Shown piece by piece: positions 54,021 through 64,000 of a DNA stretch of 64,000 bases (position 1 is the stretch's first letter; the number at the start of each line of letters is the position of its first letter). The notes under the pieces are model-generated. The model made no database searches. It was not told the origin of the DNA and saw only the letters and a program-made list of their open reading frames with translations. This DNA is from Dermanyssus gallinae (taxonomy: Eukaryota > Arthropoda > Arachnida > Mesostigmata > Dermanyssidae). Both the position numbers and the translations under genes were made by a program. Location: NCBI GenBank assembly GCA_003439945.1, contig QVRM01002165.1, positions 43,501 to 107,500 of the forward strand, given 5' to 3'.

Positions 54021-56048
54021 AAGACGGATGAGGGGAAACCGCAATCAATCCACCAACTCCTTGATAACTCCTCTAGTGAAACAGTAAGAGTGCTTACGAC
54101 TTGATGGCTTGAAACAAATATCTGCCGCTATTTGAAGTGTTTTAGCAGTCCAGTTTGACCATCACATTTACGCGGTTGCCAAAATGTACTTGCACAGTGG
54201 ACTGCTGCCTTTGCCCTTACCCCTAAGGGTAGCAAATCCCAGCTGATGATGACCAAGAGTTGCTGAAATAACATCATTGTTATCGTGACAGCCGATTTTG
54301 GCCGCCAATTGGCGAACGACTAAATAACCGGCGATCGGGTGCAAGAAACCATCCTTTTTGTTTTTGTGTAGAAATCCTCGCCCCGAAAATTAATGACAAA
54401 AGTCAAGATGTGGGCGATAGCCTATTGAGCACAACAACTACTTAAGCAAGGACGGTAGCTAGTAGTCCGGCCGTACAGCCAGCCCTCTAGACCAGATAAC
54501 AGGTCCTGCAATAGACGGGGACTCATAAAGTTCCGGCAGGCAACTGTACTTCTGCTGGAGGTCTTCATGGCATTTAGTACCTTGTTACGCGGAGTTGAAA
54601 AGGGCTGTGTGACTGTTGGGGGTGTGGAGGGGTCCCGACGCTAGAGTATGCTGACTCTAGCATACCCTCTGACCTTACCATCCTAGCAGCACTGGAGATA
54701 TTGCCTTCTGACAGCCTAACCCTCATAATATCTAAAAAGCTTTTCGTCGAGATGGACCACGCTTTGAATTTGTGTGTCTTGTTGAAGAACTCTCGCTTCT
54801 ATAATAATCTTATTCCGCTCACGGAGGTAATCCACAACAAAGTGCACACACCTCGCTACTGGACGGCAAGTGATCACAATTCTGCACTTTTCGTACAGGC
54901 TTTGCGGAAAGCGCATCTGTGTGTTAGATGCCCCACTTGTTGACAGTTGTAACGTAAGTTTGGCTGATCGGCCACAGGCGTGTGGGTTTTGTATCCCAGA
55001 AAGACAGATAAAGGCAGTTAGCGGGCAAAGGTCAGTAACACTTTGCTGAGTGCTGTCTTACCAGCGCGATCTATGCGGAATAAAAGTGCACTACACCGGA
55101 ACCTGCTAGCTTTTCACATACCTCCTCGTCGGTAAGTGTGACATCGACGCCTTTAATGAAATTAGAGTCAGGCAGGTCACTGTGGCCCTATTGCAGAAAT
55201 CTGCATTAGGCTTCTGGGCGCACCTCTGTATTGGCGTAGACGGATGCAGCGGCCTTGTTGCTTAGTCCCTTGCAGTCAGAGCCATTGGACTGAATAGCCT
55301 TACATAACTACAGCGATATGCCGTAAGCAAACTCTTTAAAAGCAGTAATCTCCCCAGTGGTCTTTTTCCGATTAGCAGTTCCAGATTCACTTTACTGCTT
55401 TGAAGGCATTGTATTGGCCACTAGACGCATCCATTCTCAGCTTATCCGACTGCCTACAAAATATGGTCTTTTGCTCACTCTTAGACACTCCGGCGTAAGC
55501 GATTTGACTCGTTGATCGCCCTCTGCAACGGACCTTTCTTTCGCTTGCACCCTGATTTAACAACTCGGTCTACAATTGCCCATGCTCCGGCACCTGTATT
55601 GAAATTGACTTAAGATGCTCCAGACGATGCCGCAAGCCCCTCTCTCAGCCGGCTCCGAGACACCGACTTAAGCCGCAGTTGGTGTCGTTTTGGCAAATGT
55701 ACCCCTGAGCCTGGGGATACTCAAACTACCAGGCAGCTTGCTGCCGCTAGATTCCACCAACCTCTGAATGCATTGTAACACGTAGACGTAAAATAAAGCA
55801 TTTGAAAAGCGTAGCACATTTGGGAGTTTAAATAAGATTCGACAACAGACAGCTGGTGACGCTACCGCCAAGATACGGCAGCTGCACAGATTCCATAAAC
55901 TCATAGTGCGAAGCAACCCTCCAGCCGCAGGTTGGTCACAACTCTATGGCTAGCGGTGACGTTGGCAAATTGAACATACCTGTGAAAGTAACCAGAGAGC
56001 CTCAAAGCTATAAAAAATGTTTAAAAAACAAAAACAAAAAAAAACAAA
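54021..56048. other. No recognisable gene
   Basis: The open frames at 54,701-54,943 (plus) and 55,916-55,668 (minus) have no motif I can assign. The region is of similar composition to decayed retrotransposon sequence elsewhere in the window. Confidence 0.35.
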
Positions 56049-56057
56049 AAAATATAT

Positions 56058-56089
<32 letters not shown>

Positions 56090-56100
56090 ATATGTATATA

Positions 56101-56148
<48 letters not shown>

Positions 56149-56193
56149 TATATAAATATATATATAATATATTTATATTTATATATATATATA
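56049..56193. repeat. (TA)n array at the 3' end of the R2-like element
   Basis: About 145 bases of slightly interrupted TA. A poly-A/poly-AAAAC stretch (56,020-56,048) lies on its far side. Confidence 0.9.
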
Positions 56194-56291
56194 GAAAATA
56201 TTGTGATGATTTATTAATCATTTACAATACGTTTGCACACTCGGCAGTGCTCGCCTTAATAAAAATGGTGGTAAAAAGGTGTTACGTGAAG

Positions 56292-56560
56292 TTAAGAGTC
56301 AGTTGTCCGTGTCCTTGCTTGATGGTAGCCCCCGCTCTTATGGACCCGGTGCGAGCGATATATCCTCAAGGTTCCTTGCAAAGTTAAAACGGTGAGATCC
56401 ATAAGATTCCTCTTCGTGACGCCGAGCCCCAAGAGCGTCCTCGCAGATTCGGAGTCCCATACACCACTCATAGAGATAGTGATGGATCCGAATCTGCGAG
56501 GTTTTTGCGGGTAGGGGAGCGCCGCTCTTAGGAACTCGACGTCATATTGGCGATCTTGTC
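56292..56560 (-). pseudogene. R2-like ORF, C-terminal tail after frameshift
   Basis: After a one-base shift near 56,550 the reading continues YDVEFLRAALPYPQKPRRFG, SITISMSGVWDSESARTLL and LGVTKRNLMDLTVLTLQGTL, and stops at 56,292. This matches the layout of R2 protein ends (V.G...SWRG.W...S...L..LG...L..LTV..L). In the ORF with FADD the last 8 residues (ANMTSSS region) are therefore an artefact of the shift. Confidence 0.8.
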
Positions 56561-58395
56561 TTGCCGTGCTTTTGCCAGGTCCCGGTTCGGGCCGCAAACC
56601 TCGGCATCTAAAACCCAGACCTCGGTAGGTGTTGTTATTACGAGGTCGGGCTTTAGACCCGGTGCGCCCGGTCGACGGAATACTCGCTCACGAACCACCT
56701 CATGACCCCTTTCGCGGAGAAGACGCGCCACGCGATCACAGACGTCGTCATGTCTCTTTATGGTTTGTTTGTGTGTTATATCGCACATCTGAGCGACATG
56801 AGCCAACGTCTCAGGCGCATGACACCCGTGCCTACAACGTTTGTTGTAGCCCGGGCGTCCCCTGGCCAATCTGGCACGCGTTGGTAGTGCGTTGATCCTG
56901 AGCTTTAGTAGGTTTAAATACTCCTTACCAGATAGGTAGGGCATACCCTTAATCCAGTAATGTACAAAGGGCGTTTCGTGTGCTTTTTTAAAATGTGCAC
57001 TATCGAACGTGTTGTGTAGTTGTTGAGACCAGTAATCGGTCTCTTGTGTAGCGGTCTCAATGGAGGTTCCCAAGCGCTCGCAAAGAAGTCTTGTTTTCGC
57101 AAGATCTTTTTTAAAGTGCTCGGTGGTTAGCATCCATTGGACCCCAAGGTGCGTGGAGTGTTGTTGTGCTGTCAGGCGGGAGAGGCGGATTCTGGGAATG
57201 AATGTTTGGAGGCAGGGGATGTCCAGACCGCCGTGTGCTGTGTGCGTGTACAGGTAGGCGTTCGGCACCGAGTTTTCGAGCTTAAGCCATTTCGACTTAA
57301 CAACCTTTCTGATCTCTTTATCTAGGTCACTAAGGAGTGCGTAAGATGGTCTGGGACCGGAGACCAGTTTATATAGGAGACGGGGAATGAGAAAGTCTTT
57401 CAAAAATATGAGTCTTTGGTGGGGTTTAAGGGGAGCTATCGTGAGTCTGTTGAGTAAGATAAGGAGTATACCCTTGGTGGAGTCAACTCCGCCATTGCTG
57501 TCAAAGTCGACTCCAGGATATCTCCATCGATCGCTCATACCTTTAGCTGGCAATTGCCGATCTCCAACGTTAAATTCTGATACGGTATTGATAAAACCTT
57601 TACCTTCCTTCCTATTAAATATGTGGGAGATAGTAAAGCTTTTATTAGTATTAATTTCAAGGCATCGGGATTTTAAAAGTGGGTCCGCAATATTAAGGAG
57701 CCGTTGGAGAGTGGATTTCGTGGAGGCTAGGAGGATGAGATCATCCGCAAAGGCTAAGCCCATAAGGCGGACGTCATCAGTAAGTTGATACCCGATATTA
57801 GTTTTGTCTAATTTTGAAAGAATGTCGCCGAGAACTAGATTAAATAAGAGGGGGGACAGAGGATCTCCCTGCCTAACACCCCTAGTTGGCCGAAATGTGC
57901 GACATTCTTGTCCAAATTCTATGAGAGTTTTAGATGAGAGGTACAAGCGTTCGATATAGTTAATGAATACCTCCGGGTATCCGCGTGTCCGGAGTGACCA
58001 CAGGACGGAGTCATGACTCACCATGTCGAACGCCTTACGGAGGTCGATTGAGGCGAGCCTGAGCTCACGTCCTGCAGACTTGGCATCGTTAAGGATACCA
58101 TCCAGAACCGCAAGATTCTCGAAGGTACCATTATAGGGGAGAAACGCTCGCTGGATTGGGAGAAGCTTAATAGAGTTCTGGAGGCGTCTAGAGAGAATTT
58201 TGTTAAGCGTTCGTTGTAAGTATGAACTAATAGATAGGGGTCGCAGATCGCTTGGGGATGTGGCATTGTTAATTTTAGGGATGAACGCTAAGCGAGCAGT
58301 TTCATGGGCTGAGGCAATATCGCTAATTAATAGTATGTTAAGAATACAACAGACTACTTCTAACGGGAGTTTAACGGAGGGACGAAAGACAAATC
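56528..58395 (-). pseudogene. R2-like ORF, reverse transcriptase and restriction-like endonuclease
   Basis: The frame is open from about 58,395, well before its first Met codon at 58,024. Boxes upstream of that Met are TARLAFIPKINNATSPSDLR, then RPLSISSYLQRTLNKIL, QRAFLPYNGTFENL and SIDLRKAFDMVSHDS. Counted from the Met, VRQGDPLSPLLFNLVLG starts at 50 and the catalytic FADD is at 92-95. The CCHC motif is C397, C401, H409, C414. The RLE core KPDLVITTPTEVWVLDAEV holds PD at 459-460 and Asp473. All catalytic residues appear intact. The C-terminal tail continues in another frame. Confidence 0.9.
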
Positions 58396-59200
58396 CCGTC
58401 CAAGCCTAGTGCTTTAGAAGGTCCTCGGAGAGCTACGTGGGTTTCCTTTAGGGAGATAGGGAGGGAAACCTCAAAGAGATCAGAGTTGGGAGTGTATACG
58501 GGGCAAGGGAGTGGTTCAGGGGGCGGTTGTGTCATCGTGTTGGCCCAGTGTTCTACAACTTCGGTGGCCTGCATGTTGTGTATGGTGTGTTTGCCGTCCA
58601 GCACCTCATGAGCGCATTTGGATCGGTTTTGGCTAAAAAGTTTTTGAGTGGTTGCGTAGTCTTGACGTCGCTGTTGCCTTTTAGATACTCGCGCTTCAGT
58701 GGAAGGTGTTTCTCTAAAGGCACGACGTCGGACAGTGTGTGTAAAATGTTTGTTCAGAAATTCGTTTAAGGCGATAGTGTGGTCCTCACCTGAGCAAATT
58801 ATATTTGACAGATGAGTAAGGTCTGTTGAAATTATGTTGCGTTTGGGAAATGTGTTTGTGAGGGCTTGTATTTTAGATATAATAATATATTTTTGGGATG
58901 GATTATAGGGGCCATCTGACTCAGAGTATCGAGGCCGACTACGCTCAGGAAGCTCAGATCCGTCACGGTTGGAATCCAGGAGAGACCTCTTTTTAAGGAG
59001 GTCCTCTACCAGATCCTTATGCGCCTGAGAATTACGTTGGCCTCTAATCGCCCCAGGTGTGCGTGAGTTAAAATTAGTAGCTAAAAGGTGGTCAATTTCT
59101 ATAGGAGTTTCGTTATTATTATCTAATATAAAATCTGCTTCTAATGTTGCTAAAAGTTCACGGTCTTGTGGGTTCCATCTGGCCTTCTTAGAGCACGACG
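58390..59200 (-). pseudogene. R2-like ORF, middle segment up to the RT
   Basis: This frame is open from the 59,205 frameshift to a stop at 58,371. It includes LLKKRSLLDSNRDGSELPER, the basic stretch SKRQQRRQDYATTQKLF and VLDGKHTIHNMQATEVVEHW. It ends in the first RT block GPSKALGLDGI. The basic stretch resembles the region between the DNA-binding part and the RT of R2 proteins. A single-base shift near 58,390 leads into the RT frame. Confidence 0.8.
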
Positions 59201-59518
59201 ACGGTGTAAATTAAGACCTGATTTAGAATTAAAGACCTTTAAGCAAGTACTAGATGGACATTTACAATTTGGCTGGGAGACGCGTGAAGTACTAGGGGGG
59301 TTAAAATTATTATTAGAAGCAGCAGTGTCATTTTGTGAAGAACTTAAAATCGAATTATTAGTCTGTGATCGGTTAGGAGTTTGGGAGGTGGCACGAACTT
59401 CTCGTTGGTTGTGAGTCAATCTAATGTGGCTCGCGAGGCCCGCGCCAGATTTGCATACTCGCCCGCAAGTCTGGCAGCTGAGTCTTCCGGCGGTGTTGCT
59501 GCCGTCACGTGATGCCAT
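59150..59518 (-). pseudogene. R2-like ORF, N-terminal zinc-finger segment
   Basis: The ATG lies at the very edge of the (TA)n array. Finger one is C15-x2-C18-x12-H31-x4-H36, with [19 protein letters not shown] as its core. Finger two starts at Cys87/Cys92 and His105, and its last His is lost at a frameshift near 59,205. After correction the reading continues with KARWNPQDRELLATLEAD. In R2 proteins such fingers, often with a Myb motif, bind the target DNA. A Ser/Asn-rich linker separates the two fingers. I cannot identify a Myb motif with confidence. Confidence 0.85.
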
Positions 59519-59523
59519 ATATA

Positions 59524-59600
<77 letters not shown>

Positions 59601-59623
59601 ATATATATATATTTATATGTATA

Positions 59624-59659
<36 letters not shown>
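59516..59659. repeat. (TA)n array at the 5' end of the R2-like element
   Basis: About 140 bases of interrupted TA lie between the R2-like element and the mariner. The mariner terminal repeat begins after the final TA at 59,658-59,659. Confidence 0.95.
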
Positions 59660-59660
<1 letters not shown>

Positions 59661-60944
59661 GAGGTGTGTTCAAAAAGTATCGCGACTTTTGAATTTTTGC
59701 GGGTTACGTATATTCGAATTTCGATTTTTTGTGCCGTTATGTTGGTACTCATGTCTCTCACTTATGCCGACAAGCTCGGCCATTTTGAATGTTCACTTAA
59801 TTGTTGACAGCTGCTTTGCTTGCACGTGTTTTGGATCGTCTTCGATTTTTACCTATTCAAAAAAATGGATCAAAGAACCTGTATCAAATTTTGTGTGAAA
59901 AACGAAATTAAGTGCGCGGATGCATTCCGAATGTTGACTGTGGCATACGGAGAAGCTACCTTGGACCGAAGCAACGTTTATCGGTGGTACAAAATGTTCT
60001 CAGAAGGCCGAGAAGATGTGAACGACGAAGAGCGTGCCGGACGCCCGAGCACTTCAACAACAGACGAAAAAATTAATGAAGTGGAGAAAATGGTATTGGC
60101 CAATCGTCGAATCACCGTTAGAGAAGTTGCTGAGGACCTAAACATATCGATTGGCTCGTGCCATTCGATTTTTATCAATGATTTGGGCATGAGACGGGTC
60201 GCCGCGAAATTCGTACCAAAATTGCTCAATTGCGACCAAAAACAGCATCGCATGAACATTGCTAATGAGATGTTGGACTCTGTCCGCGACGACCCAAATT
60301 TGCTCCAGAGGGTCATAACTGGTGACGAATCGTGGGTTTATGGTTATGACGTGGAAACCAAAGCTCAATCATCTCAATGGAAGCTGCCGCACGAACCAAG
60401 ACCGAAAAAAGCGCGCCAAGTTCGGTCGAATGTGAAAGTTTTGCTGACAGTTTTCTTCGATTGCAGGGGCGTGGTGCATCATGAGTTCTTGCCACAGGGT
60501 AGAACGGTCAATAAGGAATATTACCTGCAAGTTATGCGCAATTTGCGCGAAGCAATCCGCCAGAAACGCCCGGATTTGTGGAAGAACAAAAATTGGCTTT
60601 TGCACCACGATAACGCCCCTGCTCACACATCGTTGCTTGTGCGCGAGTTTTTGGCCAAAAACAACACACTAATGATGCCGCAGCCACCGTATTCCCCAGA
60701 TCTGGCCCCCTGTGACTTTTTCTTGTTCCCTAAACTGATGAGGCCCATGAAAGGACGACGTTACGCTACGCTTGACGAGATAAAGACGGCATCGAAGGAG
60801 GAGCTGAACAAGATAAAAAAAATGGTTTTTTGAAGTGCTTCGAAGATTGGAAAAACCGTTGGCACAAGTGTATAATATCTCATGGGGATTACTTTGAAGG
60901 GGACAAAATGTCACAAAAGTCGCGATACTTTTTGAACACACCTC

Positions 60945-60945
<1 letters not shown>
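59660..60945 (+). mobile_element. Mariner (DD34D) transposon with perfect 32-bp terminal inverted repeats
   Basis: The 32 bases at 59,660-59,691 (starting cgaggtgtgttcaaaaagta) are the exact reverse complement of 60,914-60,945. TA lies immediately outside on both sides (59,658-59,659 and 60,946-60,947), as expected for a mariner target duplication, although the neighbourhood is TA anyway. Length is 1,286 bp, normal for mariner. It is the youngest-looking DNA transposon in the window, with one frameshift in the transposase. Confidence 0.97.
59865..60833 (+). pseudogene. Mariner transposase (DD34D), nearly intact, C-terminal frameshift
   Basis: The ATG at 59,865 (MDQRTCIKFCVKNEIKCADA) is the natural start; the open frame begins 15 codons earlier with TTG. 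A HTH lies around residues 20-45 and a second (ITVREVAEDLNIS) at 83-95. The linker is KFVPKLL. Catalytic Asp are D154 (VITGDESWVYGYD), D249 (HHDNAPAHTS) and D284 (PDLAPCDFF), with 34 residues between the last two. An A-run at about 60,816-60,823 has shifted the frame, giving a stop at 60,833. In the original frame it continues [16 protein letters not shown] and GDYFEGDKM and then reads into the terminal repeat without a stop. The enzyme excises and reinserts the element at TA sites. Confidence 0.93.
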
Positions 60946-61022
<77 letters not shown>

Positions 61023-61026
61023 TTTT

Positions 61027-61057
<31 letters not shown>

Positions 61058-61058
61058 A

Positions 61059-61129
<71 letters not shown>

Positions 61130-61150
61130 CTAAATATATATATATATATA
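60946..61150. repeat. (TA)n array with T-runs
   Basis: About 200 bases of TA with three embedded T runs (60,979, 61,020 and nearby). It lies between the mariner and the 3' end of the RLE element. Confidence 0.95.
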
Positions 61151-64000
61151 ATCATTTATTTATGTGTGACAAGTATACAATTGTGGTGTAAGAACATGTG
61201 CACAACCCGCTCGAGGCAAAACTCAAGGTGTTAGGTCCAGGCTTGGGCTGGTCCACCTAGCCAGGGTACCTCTCACCGAAGCGGCATTCCCCCTCTGAAC
61301 GTCTAATGAGAGACGTTGTAGTAGATATTCGCCTGCCCTCTTGTCTCCTGTAGCGAGTGCCAGTTTTCTCCCGACGTCGTTGAGCAGTTTCTTCGTGAGC
61401 ACTCCAGGCCCGCCCAATGTCTCGAATGCGAGAGGTGAGAACAGGTGTGGATAGCCGACACTGGAGTACTTTCTGCACTTGGCTGCCTCCGCCAGAGCTA
61501 CCGCGTGTCCAGGGCGGGCTGCGCCCGTACCGACCATTGAGGGGGCTAAAGAGTCGGTTACGGTCGCGTCCCATACCAGCATTTGGCCCCGCTCGAACGG
61601 AGTCAAGGTCATACCATCTGGTCTCCTGGCATCATCTCTGACTAAGCCAGACGGCTCCAAAATGCATGGGTAGCCTGCCGATCGCAGCCCCCTGCTGAAT
61701 GTCTCATTCAGGGCTGAGTGGCGCGCGATTCTACCTGAACTTTGGGGACAGGAAAGTCCGTGGTGGCCTAGGGAATCGACCTCGTCACCGCATCTGCACC
61801 GGTGTGGGGAGACTAGCTCTGCTCCCAGCCTCAACCCGACTAGTATGCGAGTGGACTCGTCGTCCAGGAGGGTGCCTAGCTGAGGGCTTGGGAGGGCCTG
61901 CAGCCATGCACCTGCACCCGGTGAAGAAACTGCCAGTAGCCTGGCTTTGTTGGCGGCCGTAGTTGTTCGGTCCCATAAGCCATTCCAACGACCGTTGTTT
62001 GCCAGCTCTGACCACTCGCGCTGAAATGAGGGGGTCTCCGGTAGAGACCCACAAAATGCAATGGCATCTTCCTGAGTTCGTTCAAGCGTAGCTCGAAAAT
62101 TTGAAACTGCTTCGGGGTCCAGATTAGCTTCAACGCCACTCGTCGCCGAATGCAAGGATGCGATGTATGCTGCGATTGCAAGAGAAACTGCTTCAGGCAG
62201 GCCCAGTCCACCTCTGGCTACCGGTAAGGCGGCTTGAACTAAGGGGTCGTTTCGCAACCGCAGGTTAAGTATAGATTCCAACGCCAGGCCTAGCTTCAAG
62301 TTTATTTCCTCCAACTGGGGCGAGAAGGCTGAACAATTGATTCCCCTGAACAGGTAGTTTAGCCTTGACGCAGAGAAACATGCGCGCAGAAGGTACAACC
62401 CCCGGTGAGCGCCCAGCTGGGGAAGGCGATTGAAGCCGATCTCGAGCTTTTCTCTTTCTTGTTCGATTTTCGGTCCAAGGTGGCAAGAAAACAGGGGTAC
62501 CCCGAGGAGGTCCAAGTCGTCGCCTGTTACGCGGCACCCCGGAAGAAGATCCCGTAAAGCGGAGATATCGGCTGTACCTGAGCCGATAATGTGAACCTCA
62601 CACTTGGTTGGGTTCAGCTCCAGACCACTGCATGTAGCGAAACTTAAGATCTTCTTTATGTCCTCACAGACCGTACCAATGTTGCCTGCGATGACCCCGT
62701 CATCTAAATACCAAAGGTTGAGTGGACTCTCGAGTGAGTTCACCAAGTCCTTAACGGCAAGACAGAACAGAGGGGGGGCGAGGGGGTCTCCTTGCTGAAC
62801 CCCTACAGCCGAGGTGAGCAGTGCCGAGGGTAAAACCAAGTGCGACGAATCGCCGTAGGCCAATTTCACTTGGTGATAGATGCCAGGGGCCTCATCTCCG
62901 ACCACTCTCAACAGGTGATTCCTTTTCACAGTGTTAAAAGCGTTCTTAAAATCAAGCTTAACTAGCACGGACGAATCGATTCGAGAATCTATAAAAGCCC
63001 TGGTGGCGTGGATCATTATTTCAGCACCCCCCTTGGTGTAAAAACCCAACTGGTGGGGCCCAATTGCTAGGTTGATAAGATCTCTAGAATCTCTCACTGC
63101 TAATTTTGCCGCGACCCTACGTAGTACTGAAGAGCAAGCGATAGGTCTGAACGAGCCGTCTTTCTTCTTCAGCGCAAACAGTCTCGCTCCGAAGATGAGG
63201 GGACACCACCTTGGATGCGGGGCTCCCCATCGCAGTAGGTCAATTACCTTCGCTAGGGCCTTACTAAGTGTGTCGGATGAGAAGCCGAGAGTCGGTGACA
63301 GAAGGTCCTGTAGGAGTCGAGGTCTCATAAAATCCAGGCCCGCGCTCGAACTCTTTGCAAATGATCCGACAGCAAAGCGAACATCCTCGGCCGACGTAGA
63401 TGAAGGTAAGAGCTGTAAGGGTGGGGGAGACGGCCAGCACAAGTCCGGTTGCGCGGGGGGGTGTTTTTCCCGTAACGACGCTGCGGCCGCTGGCTCATCG
63501 ACCATGACGTCATCAGATAGAAGAAGGCGGGCTGCTCCGGACACGTCCCCGTCCGATAGCTTGGCTGACACGGCCCGCGTGATCGACTGATTTTGCTCAG
63601 CATTACCACCCGACTCTCCTGCCGTGAGCAGGGGAACCAGATCTGTAAGCCGAACGCCGCGTCGAAACTCCACTAAGTTCTTTCTGATGACCACTGCTAG
63701 AGAGCGTGTATCCCTGCGGCCTATTGGTAACCTCAGCACGACTGGAGCGAAAGAGAAAAGCCCGAGCCAGGCGGCATCGTCGTTGTCCGAGGCAACCTTA
63801 ATACACACCTCTGACAGGGCGTCAGCCACCGACTTCCTTACCACTTTGGGCAAGATACGAACCAGCTTTTCATTTTTCATGAACGCCTGGATGCACTCCG
63901 TGAGGTCGAAATTGGACTCGTTCATGACGCCGTTAGGGACTAGAGTGGCGCCCCCGCCCCCATGTTTGACCGTGACATGTCTACGGAAGCCTCGCCTGGC
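61151..64000 (-). mobile_element. RLE-type non-LTR retrotransposon, intact ORF, 5' end beyond the window
   Basis: The 3'UTR is about 70 bases. It contains AATAAA (complement at 61,155-61,160) and runs directly into (TA)n. The single ORF occupies 63,999-61,223 and continues past the window edge. Related C-terminal fragments occur at 15.2 and 48.9 kb. With no stop in at least 925 codons, this is the best candidate here for a recently active autonomous retrotransposon. Confidence 0.9.
61223..64000 (-). CDS. RLE-type retrotransposon polyprotein: (zinc finger)-RT (YLDD)-CCHC-like-RLE endonuclease
   Basis: The ATG at 63,925 gives 900 codons, but the frame is open upstream to the window edge (25 more codons). 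There it reads [12 protein letters not shown], the H-x4-H half of a C2H2 finger, so the true start lies outside. Counted from the ATG, RT boxes are [20 protein letters not shown] (247-266), [12 protein letters not shown] (322-333, Asp325), [13 protein letters not shown] (375-387) and YLDDG (406-410). LGVPL is at 474-478. A Cys/His cluster follows (C710, C712, H721, C726). The RLE core has PD at 769-770, Asp786 in LVWDATVTD and the AEAAKCRKY block at 812-820. YLDD replaces the usual F/YADD. R2, R4, NeSL, CRE and Hero are the known RLE clades; I cannot place it in one. Confidence 0.9.
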   Translation of the reverse strand, partial: ARRGFRRHVTVKHGGGGATLVPNGVMNESNFDLTECIQAFMKNEKLVRILPKVVRKSVADALSEVCIKVASDNDDAAWLGLFSFAPVVLRLPIGRRDTRSLAVVIRKNLVEFRRGVRLTDLVPLLTAGESGGNAEQNQSITRAVSAKLSDGDVSGAARLLLSDDVMVDEPAAAASLREKHPPAQPDLCWPSPPPLQLLPSSTSAEDVRFAVGSFAKSSSAGLDFMRPRLLQDLLSPTLGFSSDTLSKALAKVIDLLRWGAPHPRWCPLIFGARLFALKKKDGSFRPIACSSVLRRVAAKLAVRDSRDLINLAIGPHQLGFYTKGGAEIMIHATRAFIDSRIDSSVLVKLDFKNAFNTVKRNHLLRVVGDEAPGIYHQVKLAYGDSSHLVLPSALLTSAVGVQQGDPLAPPLFCLAVKDLVNSLESPLNLWYLDDGVIAGNIGTVCEDIKKILSFATCSGLELNPTKCEVHIIGSGTADISALRDLLPGCRVTGDDLDLLGVPLFSCHLGPKIEQEREKLEIGFNRLPQLGAHRGLYLLRACFSASRLNYLFRGINCSAFSPQLEEINLKLGLALESILNLRLRNDPLVQAALPVARGGLGLPEAVSLAIAAYIASLHSATSGVEANLDPEAVSNFRATLERTQEDAIAFCGSLPETPSFQREWSELANNGRWNGLWDRTTTAANKARLLAVSSPGAGAWLQALPSPQLGTLLDDESTRILVGLRLGAELVSPHRCRCGDEVDSLGHHGLSCPQSSGRIARHSALNETFSRGLRSAGYPCILEPSGLVRDDARRPDGMTLTPFERGQMLVWDATVTDSLAPSMVGTGAARPGHAVALAEAAKCRKYSSVGYPHLFSPLAFETLGGPGVLTKKLLNDVGRKLALATGDKRAGEYLLQRLSLDVQRGNAASVRGTLARWTSPSLDLTP

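Larger units (their letters stand above)
56194..59518 (-). mobile_element. R2-like non-LTR retrotransposon (zinc fingers, RT, RLE), near full length, outside rDNA
   Basis: One minus-strand coding region of about 1,075 codons (59,518 to 56,292) shows the full R2-type order. Two N-terminal C2H2 fingers are followed by an RT with FADD, a CCHC motif and a restriction-like endonuclease with a C-terminal tail. Three single-base frameshifts interrupt it (about 59,205, 58,390 and 56,550). The 3'UTR contains AATAAA (complement at 56,210-56,215) and leads into (TA)n. The 5' end also abuts (TA)n. Canonical R2 elements sit in 28S rRNA genes; no rRNA sequence flanks this copy. R4/Dong elements, an RLE relative, are known to insert in TA-rich simple repeats, so target choice may be similar. 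Confidence 0.88.

Noticed and set aside
56194..59518. Canonical R2 in a 28S rRNA gene
   Set aside because: Neither flank resembles rRNA sequence; both are TA arrays. I therefore call it R2-like only.

Overview
The window is animal genomic DNA made almost entirely of transposable-element remains. It carries AP-endonuclease-type and restriction-like-endonuclease (RLE) type non-LTR retrotransposons, DD34D mariner transposons, tRNA-derived SINEs read from internal A and B boxes, and AATAAA polyadenylation signals. It also has dozens of (TA)n arrays. R1-clade, R2-like and mariner relics together point to an arthropod; a mite or tick is my guess but the sequence does not prove it. I found no host protein-coding gene that I can defend. 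GC-richer islands (about 8.3-9.5, 13.3-14.3, 21.1-22.2, 25.5-31.4, 40.4-41.0 and 50.3-51.1 kb) carry CAG/CAA, CTA, GGT and GA repeats. They may be 5'UTR or promoter sequence of unseen genes, but they have no recognisable domains.

Left part (1-25 kb): a decayed 5' half of an R1-like element (1.1-3.6 kb), a duplicated (TA)n unit (4.0-4.6 kb), a mariner pseudogene (6.0-7.0 kb), a fragment of the retrotransposon I label family A (7.6-8.3 kb), a degenerate tandem repeat (12.8-13.3 kb), a terminal fragment of an RLE element (15.2 kb), a reverse transcriptase (RT) fragment (16.6-17.2 kb), then a cluster of SINE, mariner, family A and SINE (17.9-20.6 kb), an R1 3' half (22.8-23.9 kb) and another mariner (24.1-24.95 kb).

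Middle part (25-50 kb): a triplet-repeat-rich island holding a second type of tRNA-SINE (29.0 kb); a minus-strand CR1/Jockey-like element (label K, 37.3-32.3 kb) split by the best-preserved family A copy (33.1-35.4 kb, 752-codon ORF, exact 27-bp target duplication); more family A and SINE; a striking block of alternating inverted units inside (TA)n at 41.1-41.6 kb; a retroposon with a perfect target duplication (42.7 kb); a long minus-strand Jockey-like element with ORF1 and ORF2 remains (label J, 47.5-43.9 kb) and a truncated sister of it (48.3-47.9 kb); and a second RLE relic (48.9-49.5 kb).

Right part (50-64 kb): decayed gag and RT scraps, then the most interesting segment. A near-full-length R2-like element (59.5-56.2 kb, minus strand, N-terminal C2H2 fingers, RT with FADD, CCHC, RLE, three frameshifts) lies between (TA)n arrays rather than in rDNA. 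A mariner with perfect 32-bp terminal inverted repeats sits in the same array (59.66-60.95 kb). An open RLE-type ORF of at least 925 codons (63.999-61.223 kb, YLDD catalytic box) runs off the window edge in the middle of an apparent zinc finger. Several unrelated families share one layout at the 3' end: AATAAA followed within about 30 bases by (TA)n.
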